A DNA stretch of 64,000 nt, taken from assembly GCF_963169125.1 (NCBI RefSeq), contig NC_084794.1, positions 71,074,665-71,138,664 on the forward strand, in the 5' to 3' direction. Source of the DNA: Humulus lupulus. Its lineage: Eukaryota; Streptophyta; Magnoliopsida; Rosales; Cannabaceae. This document shows positions 34,850-48,180 of the stretch, one piece after another. How positions within the stretch are numbered: position 1 is the first letter of the stretch; the number at the start of each line of letters is the position of its first letter. The notes under the pieces are model-generated. The model made no database searches. It saw only the letters and a list, made by a program, of their open reading frames with translations, and was not told the DNA's origin. Made by a program: the position numbers and the translations under genes.

Positions 34850-36998
34850 TTCCAAATCGACGCCCTTCGTGTTCAGAATATCATCGTCGCCGTCATCGTC
34901 CTGCAAGGAGATGACCTTTTGAGAAGTACTATACGTGGAAAATGTACCTTCCGGAAGCGAGTTCCGGAGCTCCGCGTTTCCGAGTCCATGAATTTTCTGC
35001 GACAAATTAGTAATCAGTAAGTTAAGTACGTACGTTTCCACACAGAAAAGAAAAAGTGGAAAATCGCCTTTAATTTAATTCTTTTTTTTTTCAAAACTGG
35101 AAAACTGCTTAAAAAGACAAGGACGATGATTAGATAAAGATTCTCGCATTTCGCATTGTGCATTGTGCATTTCAAAAATTTTGCGCAACATTTTCAGAAG
35201 AATCTCACTTGGAAAACGTCGGATTTTCCAAGAAAGCTCGAGAAAATCAGAAACTCAGTTCGAAATTCCGCTCAAAAACCCAAAGATCGACTCACTTTAC
35301 GAGAAAACTCAAAGTTCCAGTAGAAAAACAAAATGAAGTTTTACTAAAAAGTAAAACAAATTCATCATATGATCAAGAAGAAGACTCGCACCAGATCCAT
35401 CTTCAAACCCTAACCTTTCAGCTCCGATTGAACATTTTTTCGACCAGTAATGTACAACAGCACACTTTACGTCCCGATTCCATTTGCGTTTCACAAATAA
35501 TCTTCGAGGCAGAAAGAAAATCTGACTTTTCGAGTTATTTCGAGCGAGCGATTATGGAGGAGTTTCATCATCATCATCAAGCCATGGAGATGCGAATTGA
35601 GACTATTTTTTCTCTCTTCTAGTTTTGTTATCTGATGAAACAGAAACTGGGCGAAAAGGAGAGGGAAAACCAGGATTATTTATAAGGGGCGGACTTCAAA
35701 TTTTATAAGCTGGAATGAGATGTCTGATTTGAGGATTGGACTTAATTACCCCTACATGGATGAGGTTATTTGAAATGATAGGGAGAATCTGAAGAGGTTA
35801 TTTCCGGACAATAAGAATATTCAGCTTTTTGTCGTGGCTACGTCCATGTCCAGCTTATACTGTAAAGCAAAAGGAGCAAACCCCTACTTGACACGTAGTA
35901 GTGAACGTTTTTTGTTATTTGAAAAGCGACTGAGATTATATGGATCATATATATATAAATATAATTCTTACGTACGGATATGCAGTCGCACGACCTTGTT
36001 TTAACCAATTTTCAAAAAAACAAAAAACATTTTTTTGTTAGCTACTGTTTTTAAGAAACAATTAAACTAGTTGATCTATAAAATTATTTTAATCTAATGC
36101 AATGTTATAAGATATTTGAGATTGGGACTAAAAAGAATGACACATCTCAAATTTAATTGAAAAATAACATGCTAGCTTTGTGATTTTTTATTAAATTGCT
36201 ACATGTTTTTTTCTGTAATTTATTATTATTTTTAAAAAATGGTCCTTATTCTTCTTTCTTGGTCAATAAAATAGAAGAATTAAGTGTTGATTTAGCTCTT
36301 ACGAACTTTGTCAGTCTTATTAAGAAAACGGCATCACGACGAGAAACATAAGCGCAGTGAAAGAAAGGGATGTTTGTAAGTGTGGTTGGGTTTGTTATGA
36401 ACATTTTCTCCTCTTTATTGTAATTTAAGGATATGATTCGTTTCATGAGATTTCATTTGGGGGTGCGAACTGGGTTGTTTGGTAGAATAATCTTTTTCAT
36501 TCATGATTTACAATTAGTCTTCCAAACATACAGAAAGTCCGGAAGGCCACTTTAAACGACATTAAAAAAAAAAACTAACTAATTTCACCTGTTATTATTT
36601 TTTGTTATGTTGTTTCACTAGTTTCATATAAGATCAACGCCAATATATAAAACCACATACAACTGACTAAAATGCATCAACCTATAAAACCCAGATTTTG
36701 TTCATAAATGCATGCTATTATATTTGGCTCTATGTTTCGTTTCCAACAAACTAACTTAAAAACAGAACAAAAAATTAATAATAATGAAACCAAACTAACC
36801 TACAAGATAAAAATATTAAATAAGAACTCCACAGCTGACCAGTAACCAAAAAGAAAAAGGCAGAATTGAGGTAAGCTGCCATGAGTAAAATTTTATAAGC
36901 CGTTATAACTAGGAAAGGTAAAAATACGCTTCTATAGTATTTGCAGCGATCCATTCCAAAGGAAATACTGAAAAGCAGCTAAAGATGGTTTTACTGTC
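34850..36998. other. 5' region of the ankyrin/LOTUS gene and spacer to NRP
   Basis: Contains the unresolved N-terminal exon(s) and promoter of the minus-strand gene. A strong acceptor (ATTTGTCGCAG, ending 34997) implies at least one upstream exon, coding or 5' UTR, possibly near 35300-35640. The plus-strand 154-aa frame at 35158-35622 has no recognisable domain and is taken as a shadow of that leader. From 35.9 to 36.9 kb the DNA is AT-rich with nothing recognisable. Confidence 0.5.
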
Positions 36999-39900
36999 TC
37001 ATTCTTCATCATCTGTTTCCTCGCCTTTTTCGTCATCACCATTCTCCTGGAGAAAACCATGCAGAAGTGATTAGATCAAATTCTAAACTTCCAAATATTT
37101 TTAAGTAGCACAGAAGTGATTAGTGAACACAGTTTTAGATCTATTCTGTTTTCTTCTCTGTGCCTTTTAGTACGCATTTCTAAGCTAACAAGTGCATTTT
37201 AGTCACTGTTAGGCATAGAACGAAAACTGTGTAGCCATTGTATTGTAACACAAGTTTAAAATAAAGTAAATAACTAAAACTGGTGTAAATCATAATATGT
37301 ACTCTAATGAGTATTAAGAGAACAAGAAGTGATAAAGTTTATCCTTGTTACCTCCTCGTCATTTTCATTTTCATCGTCATCAGAATCCTCTTCATCAGCC
37401 TCCTGAAACGATAAATAAACACAAGATTTTAAGAAGGTTGGTATGAAAAAGAAAAGGTTCACTATTAACACTTTAAAATCTAGTGAAAGTATGCAAGGTA
37501 AAACATTTGAGGAGAGATAATTACACTATTGAAATACTTCAGAGGATTGGGCCATAAATCCTCCTTAATTATCTCTCCTACCTGCAATTCCATGGAGGAA
37601 AAGGACTGTAAGAAAAAAAAAAGAACACATTATCTATCTGTGACTATAATTACAATTATAAAGCCAAAAAAATAATTGATAATAAATGTGAAGTCATTGA
37701 TTGAGAGAAATAACTTATAAGAGCACCTACATTACATGTAGATACATCATACATGCAAGCATAAAGGAACAAAAGAAACATTAAAACGTACCTCATCCTG
37801 AAGCTCTATTATTTCTGTCTGTTCAGTATCACAAAACCAGCTAAAGAAACTGCAGATATTAAATTATTCTGAGTTAATCAGAGATCATGGAAGTCAAGGC
37901 AAAGGATTATCATTACACATAATACATATATTTATATACGTGTATATTTATATTGTAATTTAATCTCATATATTTACAGCTCCAAGTTCAAACCAAGAAG
38001 AATTGATCTTTCTGCAAAGTGAGGCTGAAAAAAGCTGAGGCCATCTTTCACATTTACATCCACTTTTCTAATAGTTCCTTGTTAAGAAGTTAAACTAACA
38101 AACAAAATATTATAAAACCTTTTCTCAGAAGGAAATTTCTTATCTGTGCCTATTTTTTTAAGGGGTAAATAAATGAAAAGAATCCAACCTATATTGCTAA
38201 GATTTCTTTGTTTCAACTGTGAAGTAATATTTACACCAAAAACTAAACAACAATAAGTTGATCGTGTAGATTTGTTACTTAATATGTACATGAACAAAAA
38301 AGCAACCACCATATCACTTCACAATCACACTACTGTTAGTCAATTGTTATAAATGCATTCCTTTAAATCCTCAATTTAGTTTAAAAAAATGGCCTCCACA
38401 TCTATCCCATAATCCACAAGCTAGTGATCCTAAAGCCAAAACAGGCACTTCAGGTACCAACTGAGAATTTAAACTGTAATTAAAATACTGCACCTAGAAA
38501 AGCAAAAATAATTAAAGAAAATCACCTCTGGTGAGTGATGGATCGCTTCTTTCCTTTCTTCTCATCATTAACACCATTAACCAGAGCAGCCTGCACAAGT
38601 AACATTATACATTAACAACTGTAACGGTAGAAAGAGAAAATCCACAAGGTGCAATGGAGTGACTATTACCATGCCCTCTTTCCACTTGATAAGAGTACCA
38701 GTAATCTGGGTTGTTCCTTCATCGGAGAATGAGAAGGATTTTGTAAGCTTTGTATCTTCAAAATAAGGATTCTCGGTGAAATTCTGAAATTAAGAATTGG
38801 GACACAAAAACATACAGAGAGCAAAAACAGGCAGTTAGAGTGCCATTAATTTGAGTAAAGAAGCAAACGCTTTCTTAAATAAATAACAGGAAAAAAAAAC
38901 ATGCATACTTTAGGAAAATAAAAGGACAAAGACAGCTTACAAATGTTATGGAGTATCCTGATTTTAAGTCTTTAAAGTCCTCCACATCAAGAGAGTCCAG
39001 ATGCTTGAAAATCTAAGCAAACGCAAAGGAGCATATAATGAATCAGCAGAAAGAAAAGCGAACGTTGACTATTTTAGACCAAATGTAGCCAAATGGCTTG
39101 ATAAGTTTTACATATTATGTCTCCAACCTTCTGGTCTTCCTCACTTAAAATATCACAGAGTACAGGGTGGCTCAGGAACTGCGCAAAGAAATAAATCAAA
39201 AGTCACAAAGATGAAAAGCATTCCTTGTACGTACCATTACATATTCACAAATAGATACAGGCATTAATGCCAATGAGCTATAAAGAAACACTAACAGCAG
39301 TCAGCCAAAAGTCTGGAATGGTCTTGATAACATCATTCCGTTTTAAGTACATAGGTCTGCGTATCTCATTATACTTTTGCTCTACTTCCAACATTTTGTC
39401 ACTGGCTTCTTCGTTAACCTGTCATGAAGAATGTATATTCCAAGTCTCATTAGCACCCTACTACAACATATTGATTTCTAAAAGAATTCACAAGTTGCAA
39501 AAATTATTGACTACTTGTCTATCAACAATTCATAAGAGTATGACCAATTTGTTACAACTAAGTCAAATCTGCAAACTCATGCTACAAACTAAGTCAAAAT
39601 GATAATTTATGCTCAGTAGTCATATTTTATTTTAAAAATAATGAAAAGGAAAAGGGGGAAAATTTGAGAACAAAACAACTCAATAGAAAGTTTGTTACTA
39701 CCTAAAATTTTCTATGTATGAGAAACCAAGTTCAAGAATTTCTACCAAACAAGACCAGAAAAACAATTGGTAACAAATAAGAGTGTTAAATAATATCATC
39801 ATTCAACAATTGAAACAAAAAAACAGAAATCATAGTCAGGTTTCTTCGCATGAGCAAAAACATTAACAAAAAATACAACCACCATCGCCATTCACACCAG

Positions 39901-40198
39901 AACAAACAAAACCCACAACAACAATCATATTCCAAAACCCAAATCCACCAAAACAATAATGACATAAACTGTAAATAAACATTTTAAAAAACCCCCCCAG
40001 AAATAAAAAACAAAAACTTGTACGGACACATCTACAAAAACAGAGTTAGAGAAACGAAAAGATGAAAAAGCTTAAAACCTTCTCGAGCTCATCTTGAGCC
40101 TCCTGCAACTTTTCGATTGAGAGAACGAGCTCGTCGTCAACGGGTTCAGTTTCCTCAACTGGGGCAACCTTAGCTTTCTTTCCTTTGTCAGCCACCAT
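36999..40198 (-). CDS. NRP: SET/NAP1-related histone chaperone (NRP type)
   Basis: Ten exons on the minus strand: 40198-40079, 39418-39296, 39178-39128, 39012-38941, 38783-38670, 38590-38526, 37849-37792, 37581-37525, 37402-37352, 37046-36999. All junctions are GT-AG and phases fit, giving 252 aa, the usual size for plant NRP1/NRP2. The start [13 protein letters not shown] leads into the long dimerisation helix ([17 protein letters not shown]). The NAP fold follows with [32 protein letters not shown] and [11 protein letters not shown]. The end is a very acidic tail typical of histone chaperones. NAP1/SET proteins bind H2A/H2B and act in nucleosome assembly and chromatin. Whether it corresponds to NRP1 or NRP2 cannot be decided here. 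No damage is seen. Confidence 0.95.
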
Positions 40199-40977
40199 TT
40201 TGGAGGGAGAGAAAAAGCTTTGCTGTTGTGATGCTTTTCTTCTTCCTCAAAGGGATTCGGGAAGAAGGGTTGAGCTCTGACCTGACTACAAAGGCATTGC
40301 AATGTATTTATATAAGCCGAAGAAAGGAAGCCTTCACTTCCGGCGCTTTTTAGTATTACAAGCAAGCTAGAGTTAGAGAAGAGTGCTATGTTGTGGCCCT
40401 ACCTTCACAACAAGTGCATACACATCGTTTAGTAGGGTTTTAGGTTTTACTCGTAAAGATATTTTTTGGGGGGTTTAAAGGGAGAGAAAAAATAAAATAA
40501 AACATTTCCTTTCCTATATATGCTATTTATTAAAATTAGAGATTTATTTTTCTTATGGTTAGTTAGTCTTTATTTTTTGTCCTCGAAAACAAATATCCAT
40601 TTAGATTCTCAAAATGTCTCAAATTCGGTAATTTAATAATGTTTTTGTACTAGTTTTATCATGTGATTTTTTTGTATGGCTTTTATCACTAACAATAGTT
40701 GTATACATTGAGATCACCGATCCAATGTACTAGGAACAATAAATCAAATATTTTATAACAACCAAATATAATATTGCTATTTTTCATATAATAAGTATGT
40801 TGATGAAGAAAATTTTTTATTTTAACAGATTTTTATTTTTTAATGATAACTTTAACAGAATAGTTTTATATTTAACATAATATTCGTATATTTAACTGTA
40901 GATTGTAAATATTTAAACTTAAATAAAATAAAATAAAATAAATAATTTAAAAATTAAAATAAAATATTTTTTAGATA
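40199..40977. other. NRP promoter and 5' UTR, then AT-rich spacer up to the LINE
   Basis: A TATA box is identified at 40308-40315. From about 40440 to 40977 the sequence is AT-rich without other recognisable content. The LINE target-site duplication starts at 40978. Confidence 0.6.
40308..40315 (-). promoter_or_regulatory. TATA box of the NRP gene
   Basis: The minus strand reads GGCTTATATAAATACATT, a good plant TATA box about 110 bp before the ATG at 40198. This leaves room for a 5' UTR of about 75-85 nt. Confidence 0.65.
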
Positions 40978-40993
40978 TTTTACGATGATAATT
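40978..40993. repeat. LINE target-site duplication, left copy
   Basis: TTTTACGATGATAATT here is identical to 45729-45744. Confidence 0.9.
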
Positions 40994-41104
40994 TTTTTTT
41001 TTTTTATCAAGAAGAAAATTTACTTCATTGAACAAACAAGCTGTACAAAACAGTGCAAAGCACTCAAAACTGAACCTGTACAAAAAAACCAGCAATACCT
41101 TTCA

Positions 41105-44100
41105 CTAATTACATTGTTTCCTTAAAAAGGTCTGCTCTTGGACTGTAAACTTTCTAAAATTAACCAAGTAAAGTCTATATTTAACTACATTCTTAATCTC
41201 ACTAGCAAGACAATCAACTGCCAAAGAATAGTCATCAAACAAGCTTCTGTTCCTATTCCTCCAAATACTGTAAGCAGTAGCAGCAACAGATAAGTTCAAA
41301 ATGGCTGCCATCAGACCATGCCGAGATCTAGCAAGCTAGACACTCCAACTAGTGAAGTCACTCGGCCAAGCAATGAAACCAAACCAATTAAACAATATTT
41401 GAAGCACCTGTTGAGATAGACAGCAAGCAAATAAGAGATGATGGTGACTCTCGGGATAGCTCCCACAAATCGGACACAGCTGAATAGGCACCTGAATATG
41501 CAGTCTAATCAGGTTGTCCTTAGTAAGAAGCTGCTCATTAATCACCTGCCAAAGAAGGAATCTATGCTTTGGTAAGGTAAGCTTGCACCAAACTGCAGAA
41601 GAGTAGCCTACAAGCTACTGGTTTAAAGCAAAATTATACAATTTGGAAGGATGGAATCTCCCAAAACAACCCGCTGCCTGAATCTCAGTAAAACCAAATT
41701 TCTCCCCTATGTGACATAACTTCCTCCAATACCAACTACAGTCAGATTTCAGAGTGTAACTCCAGAAATTGAGGCCTTTCAAATATATAGAATTGACCCA
41801 TTTAACCCATAAAATCTCAGGCTGTTCAGATAAAGCCCAGATATATTTGGTGAGAATAGCTCTATTCCAAAGAGCACCATCTCTGAAACTAAGGCCACCA
41901 TAAGCTTTAGGAAGGCAAACCTTCTGCCAAGAAGCCAGATGAGGTTTACTTCTCAGACCAGCACTACCCCACAGAAAGCTACGGCATAACTTCTCTATCT
42001 CCTTAACAATACTCTGTGGTAAAATAAAGATGCTCATCCAATAATTTCGGAGACCAAATAAAACTGAGTGGATGAGCTGCATTCGGCCTGCATAAGAGAG
42101 GTGTCTACTGGACCAAGAGTGAAGTCTTAATCTGATTTTTTGCAAAATTATTTCACAATCCTCATGTCTCCACTTAGTTGGCCTCATAGGTACCCCAAGG
42201 TACTTAAGAGGAAAGGAACCTTCCAAAAGATGCACCTCCTGAGCTATAATTTGTCTCTCATCAGAAGAAACTCCTCCAAAAAAAATTTGAGACTTAGCTG
42301 AATTAATAGTCAAACCAGTAGCCGAACTGAATTCTTCAAGAGTGTCTTTAAGAGCAAGAACAGCTGAATGAGTACCCTTACAAAAAAGGATCAAGTCATC
42401 AGCAAAACAGAGATTTATAAGCTTTAAACTCTTGCACATAGGGTGATATCTGAAAGAAGGTTCAAGAGCAGCATGTTGAAGTCTCCGAGTCATATATTCC
42501 ATGATAGGAACAAACAAAAGAGGAGACATTGGATCTCCCTGACGCAGCCCCTTCTTACCCTTGAATTTACCTTGAACACAACCATTCATGAGTAAAGAAT
42601 AAGAAGTATTCCGTAAACACACCATTATCCATCCTATAAATTTCATGGGAAAGCAGAGAGCTTTTAAAAGATCATCTAGGAATTGCCAATCTACCGTGTC
42701 ATAAGCCTTGCTTAAATCAATCTTAATAGCACATCTAGGGGAAGTAATAGCCCGACCATAGTTTTTAATAAGATCCTGAAAGATCATGACATTATGAGCT
42801 ATTGAACGACCCCTAATAAAAGCCCCCTGGTTCGGCTGAACAATAGCAGGAAGAACCAAAGCCAATCTAGAACATAACAGCTTAGCAATACATTTCTACA
42901 AAGTTGTGCAGCAAGCAATTGGCCTATAGTCTATAACTCGGGAAGGATTGGCCACCTTAGGGACTAAAGACAAGGAAGTTTCATGAAGATCTGAAGGAAA
43001 GCTCCCTATTTCCAAACAATGACTGATAGTTGAACAAATTTCATTCCCAACAACCTGCCAGACAGCCTTGAAAAAACCAGAGCCATACCCATTAGGACCC
43101 GGAGATTTGGTAGAGGGAATACCAAATAAAGCACTTCGAATTTCCTTTTAGGAGAAAGGTTTTAACAACAGAGTCTGGTGATCTATCGAGAGCTTAGGAC
43201 CCAAGTCTATGCAAGCCATATTGATACTACCTGTAGCTGAACTCGGGCTCCCCAAATAACCTCTGAAATGCTCAACAAAATGAGAGACAACCTCAGAAAA
43301 ATTATCCACCAGCTTACCTTGATCATTAACAAATGAAGCGATGCCATTATCAGCTCTTCGCTGCTTCAGATAAGCATAGAAAAATGATGTGTTCATATCT
43401 CCCTTCTTTAACCAGTCTATTTTACTTCTTTGGGTCAAAAAACTATGGTACATTTTTTCCTAAACTAAGTAAGCTTCAGCAGCTTCCTTAACTACTTGCT
43501 GGTATCTAAACTCAGTCGGGTTAGCTTGGGCTTTTAACTAAGCATCCTGGTACTTCTCTTTAGCCAAGTCAAAGCTCAAACCCATATCTCCAAAAGTATT
43601 ATAATTAAACTTCTTTAAACTATGTTTCAGCCTCAAAGTTTTTTAAAAAAATAGCCCTTAAACTAGTAGCCTGAATAGGTAACTACCAGCTGATTATTAG
43701 TCCAGGAGAAAAATGAACCTAAACTTTTTAAGGGAGCAACATGAGCCTCCTAAAGCCAACGAACAGAGTCTGCCAACTCAACACCAGAAATCGGATTACC
43801 ACCAGCTCTATCCATACCAGAAAAGGGGGCATTGAAGTCCCCTAAAATAATCCAAGCTTCATTCACGAGGGAAAGCCTAAGTAACCCCTCCCATAACCGC
43901 CTTTTGCCTTCTAAAGAATTAAATCCATAGACAAAAGTAACAAAAAACCTTTGCTTCTGACCAGCCATCGTGACCAAACAATGAAAAAATTGATGAGATT
44001 CCTCAATTATTGTAACCTTAACAAAAACCTTCCTCCAAACTATCAATATTCTACCCTCTGTAACCAAACTGGTATAAAACTCCCAATTAGGTCAATTTTG

Positions 44101-44256
44101 CTCCATAAAATCAAGAATTTTAGTCCCCTTCATTTTAGTCTCCAAAAAACCTCCAATACCAATTTTGAACCTACTACAAATATCCACAACTGATTTATGC
44201 TTGTTAGAACTGTTCAGACCCCTTAAATTCCAACTGAGAACATTACTATTATCCAT
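41105..44256 (-). pseudogene. LINE ORF2: endonuclease, reverse transcriptase
   Basis: It starts at ATG 44256 (MDNSNVLSWNLRGLNSSNK, the endonuclease N terminus). The next endonuclease part is 44067-43750 with ILGDFNAPF. The pre-RT segment RSKIDWLKKGDMNTSFFYA is at 43453-43148. RT is at 42865-41615 with IKIDLSKAYDTVDW, GLRQGDPMSPLLF and FADDLILF (the FADD catalytic box of plant LINEs). A zinc-binding C terminus (CPICGSYPESHHHLLFAC) is at 41545-41336. It is split by at least four stops or frameshifts. Confidence 0.88.
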
Positions 44257-44335
44257 TAGTAGAAATAGGTAAGGGAATACCATCTTTATTACCACATAAA
44301 TGCTCTTGAAGAACCTGGAACTGATTGAGTTTTCC

Positions 44336-45675
44336 TTACCCTTGTCCTGAACTCTTTGTAGTTGAAGCTGCCATCTGACCAGGTTTCAGATGAGAGGCTA
44401 CACGTTTAGGAGTGAGCCATCTCTTGCTATTCTGCTTATCCTTATCAACATCAGTATTTGCCCGAGTTTTAGGCTGGGTTTCCTCTGATGTAGCAACTTG
44501 AGCCATTTCCATCTCAGTAATATTAGCCTGATCCCCTTCCCTTCCTACGTTAACCAAACCTGCTATCTCCATACCAGTAGGCACTTCCTCTTCAGCATTC
44601 GGCCTAGTCTTCACCTTCTCTTTAGTTGTAGTTTCTTTTTTTACCCATTTTGCTTTCAACTCTTTTCGACACTCCATCTCAGCATGACCAAAACCAGAGC
44701 AAGCTTTACATTTAATAGGTAGCCATTCATATTCCACCTCTTGTTCCATTATCTGACCAAACTCATTTAGAAATTGAATACTTCTAGGGGGATTATCAGT
44801 TACTTCCATATCCACAAGAACTCTTGCAAACTGAATTCTTGAACGCTCCCTAGTAAATTTATCAACCATTATCGGTTTACCAAGCGTACTCACAAGTGCA
44901 CTAAGACATTTGCTACCCCAATACTGCAGCCCTAAGTCAGGCAAGCGAATCTAGAGCGGAACTGAACGAACAAGGCGAATAGCGCTAAGATCCGCAGACC
45001 ATGGCCGAATGATAATAGACTTCCGATCAAAATGAAGAATACTATTCTCAAGAACTTGTCCCTTGTAGCTTCATCATTGAATTTGACCATGGTTAAACCC
45101 ATTGTCATTCTTGATATCTGAGCAATCCCTAAATGACCCCATGCTCTTTTAATGAATCCTTCAAAAACAACCATAGGAGGATTTGCCCCTAGCACCATAC
45201 ATATAACTGCCGAACTCCAATTCACAGATTGGACTTTAACCTCCTCTGCATCTATCTTTGCATATTTCCTTCCATCTTTGAATAAAGGCTCAGAAAACTC
45301 AAGTTTCTGATAAGAAAATGAAAGCTTACTTGCTGTAAATTGCTGCCATTGACGTTGAGCTGAAGCTTGAAAATCCCCTTCCTCAACCTTATCTGCCCAA
45401 GTTGCCCCATGCGAGAACGAATTTACCGGCCCATCTCCAACAAAACCTTCATCCTGAGAACTTCTAGTCCCAGATAGACGTTGCTCTTCGTTACTGAAAT
45501 CTAAACCCTCTTCTCGAGCCTCTTCATCTTCGTTCAACACATCAGACTCTTGGTCTTTAAACACCAGATCATTAGGGACAGAACTATTAGGATCCTTCTG
45601 ATCTTGAACCTGCTGAATCTCTTGATCGTCTACCTTAATTACAGGCTTACGTATCAGTTTCTTCCTCTTCGCCAT
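44336..45675 (-). pseudogene. LINE ORF1 (gag-like, DUF4283-type with CCHC knuckle)
   Basis: ATG at 45675 (MAKRKKLIRKPVIKV). The N-terminal half is acidic; a DUF4283-like nucleic-acid-binding domain and a zinc knuckle, CKACSGFGHAEMEC, follow near 44705-44665. A frameshift near 45055-45065 and an in-frame TAG near 44950 separate two open parts (45675-44932 and 44944-44336). The open frame upstream of 45675 is host flank, not LINE. Confidence 0.8.
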
Positions 45676-45728
45676 GGGAGAGAGCAAACCGAACCTAAGC
45701 CTTGAATGATGATGATTTGTTAATTTCT

Positions 45729-45744
45729 TTTTACGATGATAATT
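45729..45744. repeat. LINE target-site duplication, right copy
   Basis: TTTTACGATGATAATT, identical to 40978-40993. Confidence 0.9.
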
Positions 45745-47704
45745 ATTTAAAAATAATAAATCATACGTTTTAGAACTTAAATAAAATTTAATTAAACTTA
45801 AACTCACTTATTATAATAATATCATATTAAACATATAATATAATTTACTGTCAATTAGCAACAATTTTTTTTTAAATACTAGTAAGAAACTTAAATTTAA
45901 AATCTACTTATAATATTTAATATTACATTAAACATATAATATATAATCTCTTGTTGTCACTCTCAAATTTAAAAAACGAACATAAACTTAAACAAAAATA
46001 AATAAATTATTTAATTAAAATACAATATTTATTTGAAATTTGTACGACATTATTATAAATTTAATAAAAATAATTAATAAATTATATAAATAAAACTAAG
46101 CAAACGTTGCACGTTACTTGTATCTAGTATATATATAAATATTGCTAAGCTGTGACAAAATTATTATTCATGAACTAAATTTGAGGGGGAAATCAAATAT
46201 TAATTAATAAAATGTGATTTTGAGTTATTTTTTAAGAGTACAATATGATTAAGAGTAATGTTTGAATTAATTGTTAAGTTTATTGATGAAATTAAGGTGA
46301 AGAATTAGAAAGAGCAACAACTATTGAAGATATCAAACATATGAAACAAATGAAAAAGAAAGTCACATGATATCTTGAATTGATCCTAGTACTGTATAAA
46401 TTACTTTGTATTGTAAGGGAGCTAAATAAATCTCAAAGTGTTGTTTGGTGATTGAGATAAAATAATAATAAATGAGGTTTTTTTTAAGGAAAAAAGAACT
46501 TATCAATCAATCAATGGTTACAAAAGATCAAAGTCATAAGGTCAGGCAAACGCTCAATAAATGAGCTTTGTGCATATCTATAAACGAGGCATTTAGAGGG
46601 TATAACCTATACAAATTTTAAAAACTTCTAAAAGAATATTAGCGATTCATATTGAAAAAGCTAAAATTTGTCATTTCTCCTCAATTATTAAGGTTCAATT
46701 TGTAATTCCACATATATTTTGTATGTTTTTAATAGACATATATCAAATCATTTTTTTGTTTTAATTTCAATTTCAATTTTATTTTTATTTTTTTTCGTCT
46801 TTTGCAACGTATTCTTTTTCTTCTTCTCCTCTAATCTTCTTCGTTTTTTTCATTAAGTTTTTTCAGATATGATTGTTTTTTTAATTTTGGGTTAAATTAA
46901 GGGCTACCATTAGGGTCACCATTACATTTCATTTTTTATGGGTTACGTAACGAGTAACCATCATGGCTACATCAAGTTCTAATATGTGTATAATTTTTGG
47001 ATTTTTTTATGTGTTTAATTTCTAAGTAATCTAATATCCATATTATGGCTACTTGGTTACCTTGCAGTTTCAAAAAATGGTATATCTCTGGCATACATGT
47101 TTATTCACTAGTGGGGTAGGTAACATGTTACCACATTTACATAATTATTTTCTTATTCTTTGGTGTGGTAGGTAACTTTTTATCACCTTCACAATAATTT
47201 TTTTTATTCAGTAGTTATTTGGCATACACAAAAAAATAGTAACCAGTTACAGTGTGGTGTTTAATTGCTAACTCAAATTGGTAACTAGCTACTCTATCCC
47301 CAATTTTTAGCATGATGATGTGGCAAGTATTTAATGACACGTGTAAAGAGAAAAGCCTTGTGTACTTTTAGGAGTCTTTTACCTAGTTTGTAATGCCATG
47401 AGCCTATAAATATAGGTCTCACCATATTCAGACTTGGGAAACTCATTTGATTCTAGTTTGTCTAATCTTTAGTTTGAGCAATATTCTAATAAAAGTCTCT
47501 CATTACTAATTATTGGGGTCCAATCACATAAAAATTCTTGGTGTTTTCTTCCATTAATTGTAATTGAGATTTGGAATTATTTAATTATTATCATTTTCAA
47601 TTAAAAAATGTAGTTGACCATTTCAATGGTCAACAATTATTATGTCATATTATTTAAGATTCTCTAAATCTAAAAAAAATGGTAACTAGTTATTGTATCG
47701 TGTT
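45745..47704. other. AT-rich spacer with retroelement scraps
   Basis: No gene is supported. From about 46480 (a T run, then AGGAAAAAAGAACTTATCAA) to about 46620 the sequence looks like the reversed 3' end of a truncated LINE. From about 47310 to 47631 there is an LTR-like piece with GAGCCTATAAATATAGG (47400-47416), ending near GGTCAACA at about 47631. Neither has provable boundaries. Confidence 0.4.
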
Positions 47705-48180
47705 TAGAGCTTTTCATGTCTCCGAATAATTTGGACCAGACACGTATTTAAATTCGTGTTAGGCCGGCTCAGTACATATTTGAAAGAGTAAGTCCAACAC
47801 GTCGTGTCGTGTTAGGTCCAAATCGAGCCGACACACTTTCTTATTCGAGCCCAAATTCGGGCCCACTTTTAGACTTATTTTATTATTGCCAAAAAATGTG
47901 AGGATGGAGAATTGAACCTTCCACCTCCTCTTGAACAATCAATGGACTCACTACCAATCCAAATACATTATTTGTTTAAATTATAATTTGAGATATTTTA
48001 ATAAATTTTTCAACAATACTTTACACAATATTATATCAAAGATAATTATTAGAATTTGAATACCTACTAATTAATGATAAAAAATTTAACTCACAAATCA
48101 TAAAACAAATTAATATAGTAATAAAATTATAAACATTGAGAAAAATGATAGATTTTTATTTAATTTATATATAATTGACA
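47705..48180 (-). mobile_element. Second hAT-related copy, truncated by a foldback insertion
   Basis: Its start TAGAGC and the blocks TCCGAATAATTTGG, AATTCGTGTTAGGCCGGC and ATATTTGAAAGAGTAAG match the reverse complement of 21025 downward. The homology continues through the tRNA-like segment (near 47890-47960) and the AT-rich core to about 48180, where it stops. The far terminus was not found. Confidence 0.75.

Larger units (their letters stand above)
40994..45728 (-). mobile_element. LINE (L1-type non-LTR retrotransposon), near full length, broken
   Basis: On the minus strand it runs from a leader, through ORF1 (45675-44336) and ORF2 (44256-41105), to a poly(A) tail seen as a T run from 40994. 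A 16-bp duplication flanks it. ORF1 is gag-like with one CCHC knuckle; ORF2 has AP endonuclease, RT and a C-terminal zinc-binding segment. It is about 4.7 kb. Stops and frameshifts in both ORFs make it inactive. It sits about 0.8 kb upstream of the NRP start, in the same orientation. Confidence 0.93.

Noticed and set aside
34472..35041. 189-aa frame taken as a complete first exon from 35041
   Set aside because: It begins with GTG, not ATG, and crosses a clear splice acceptor at 34997; only the part below 34997 is exon.
44498..44722. Plus-strand 74-aa ORF within the LINE
   Set aside because: Antisense shadow of LINE ORF1.
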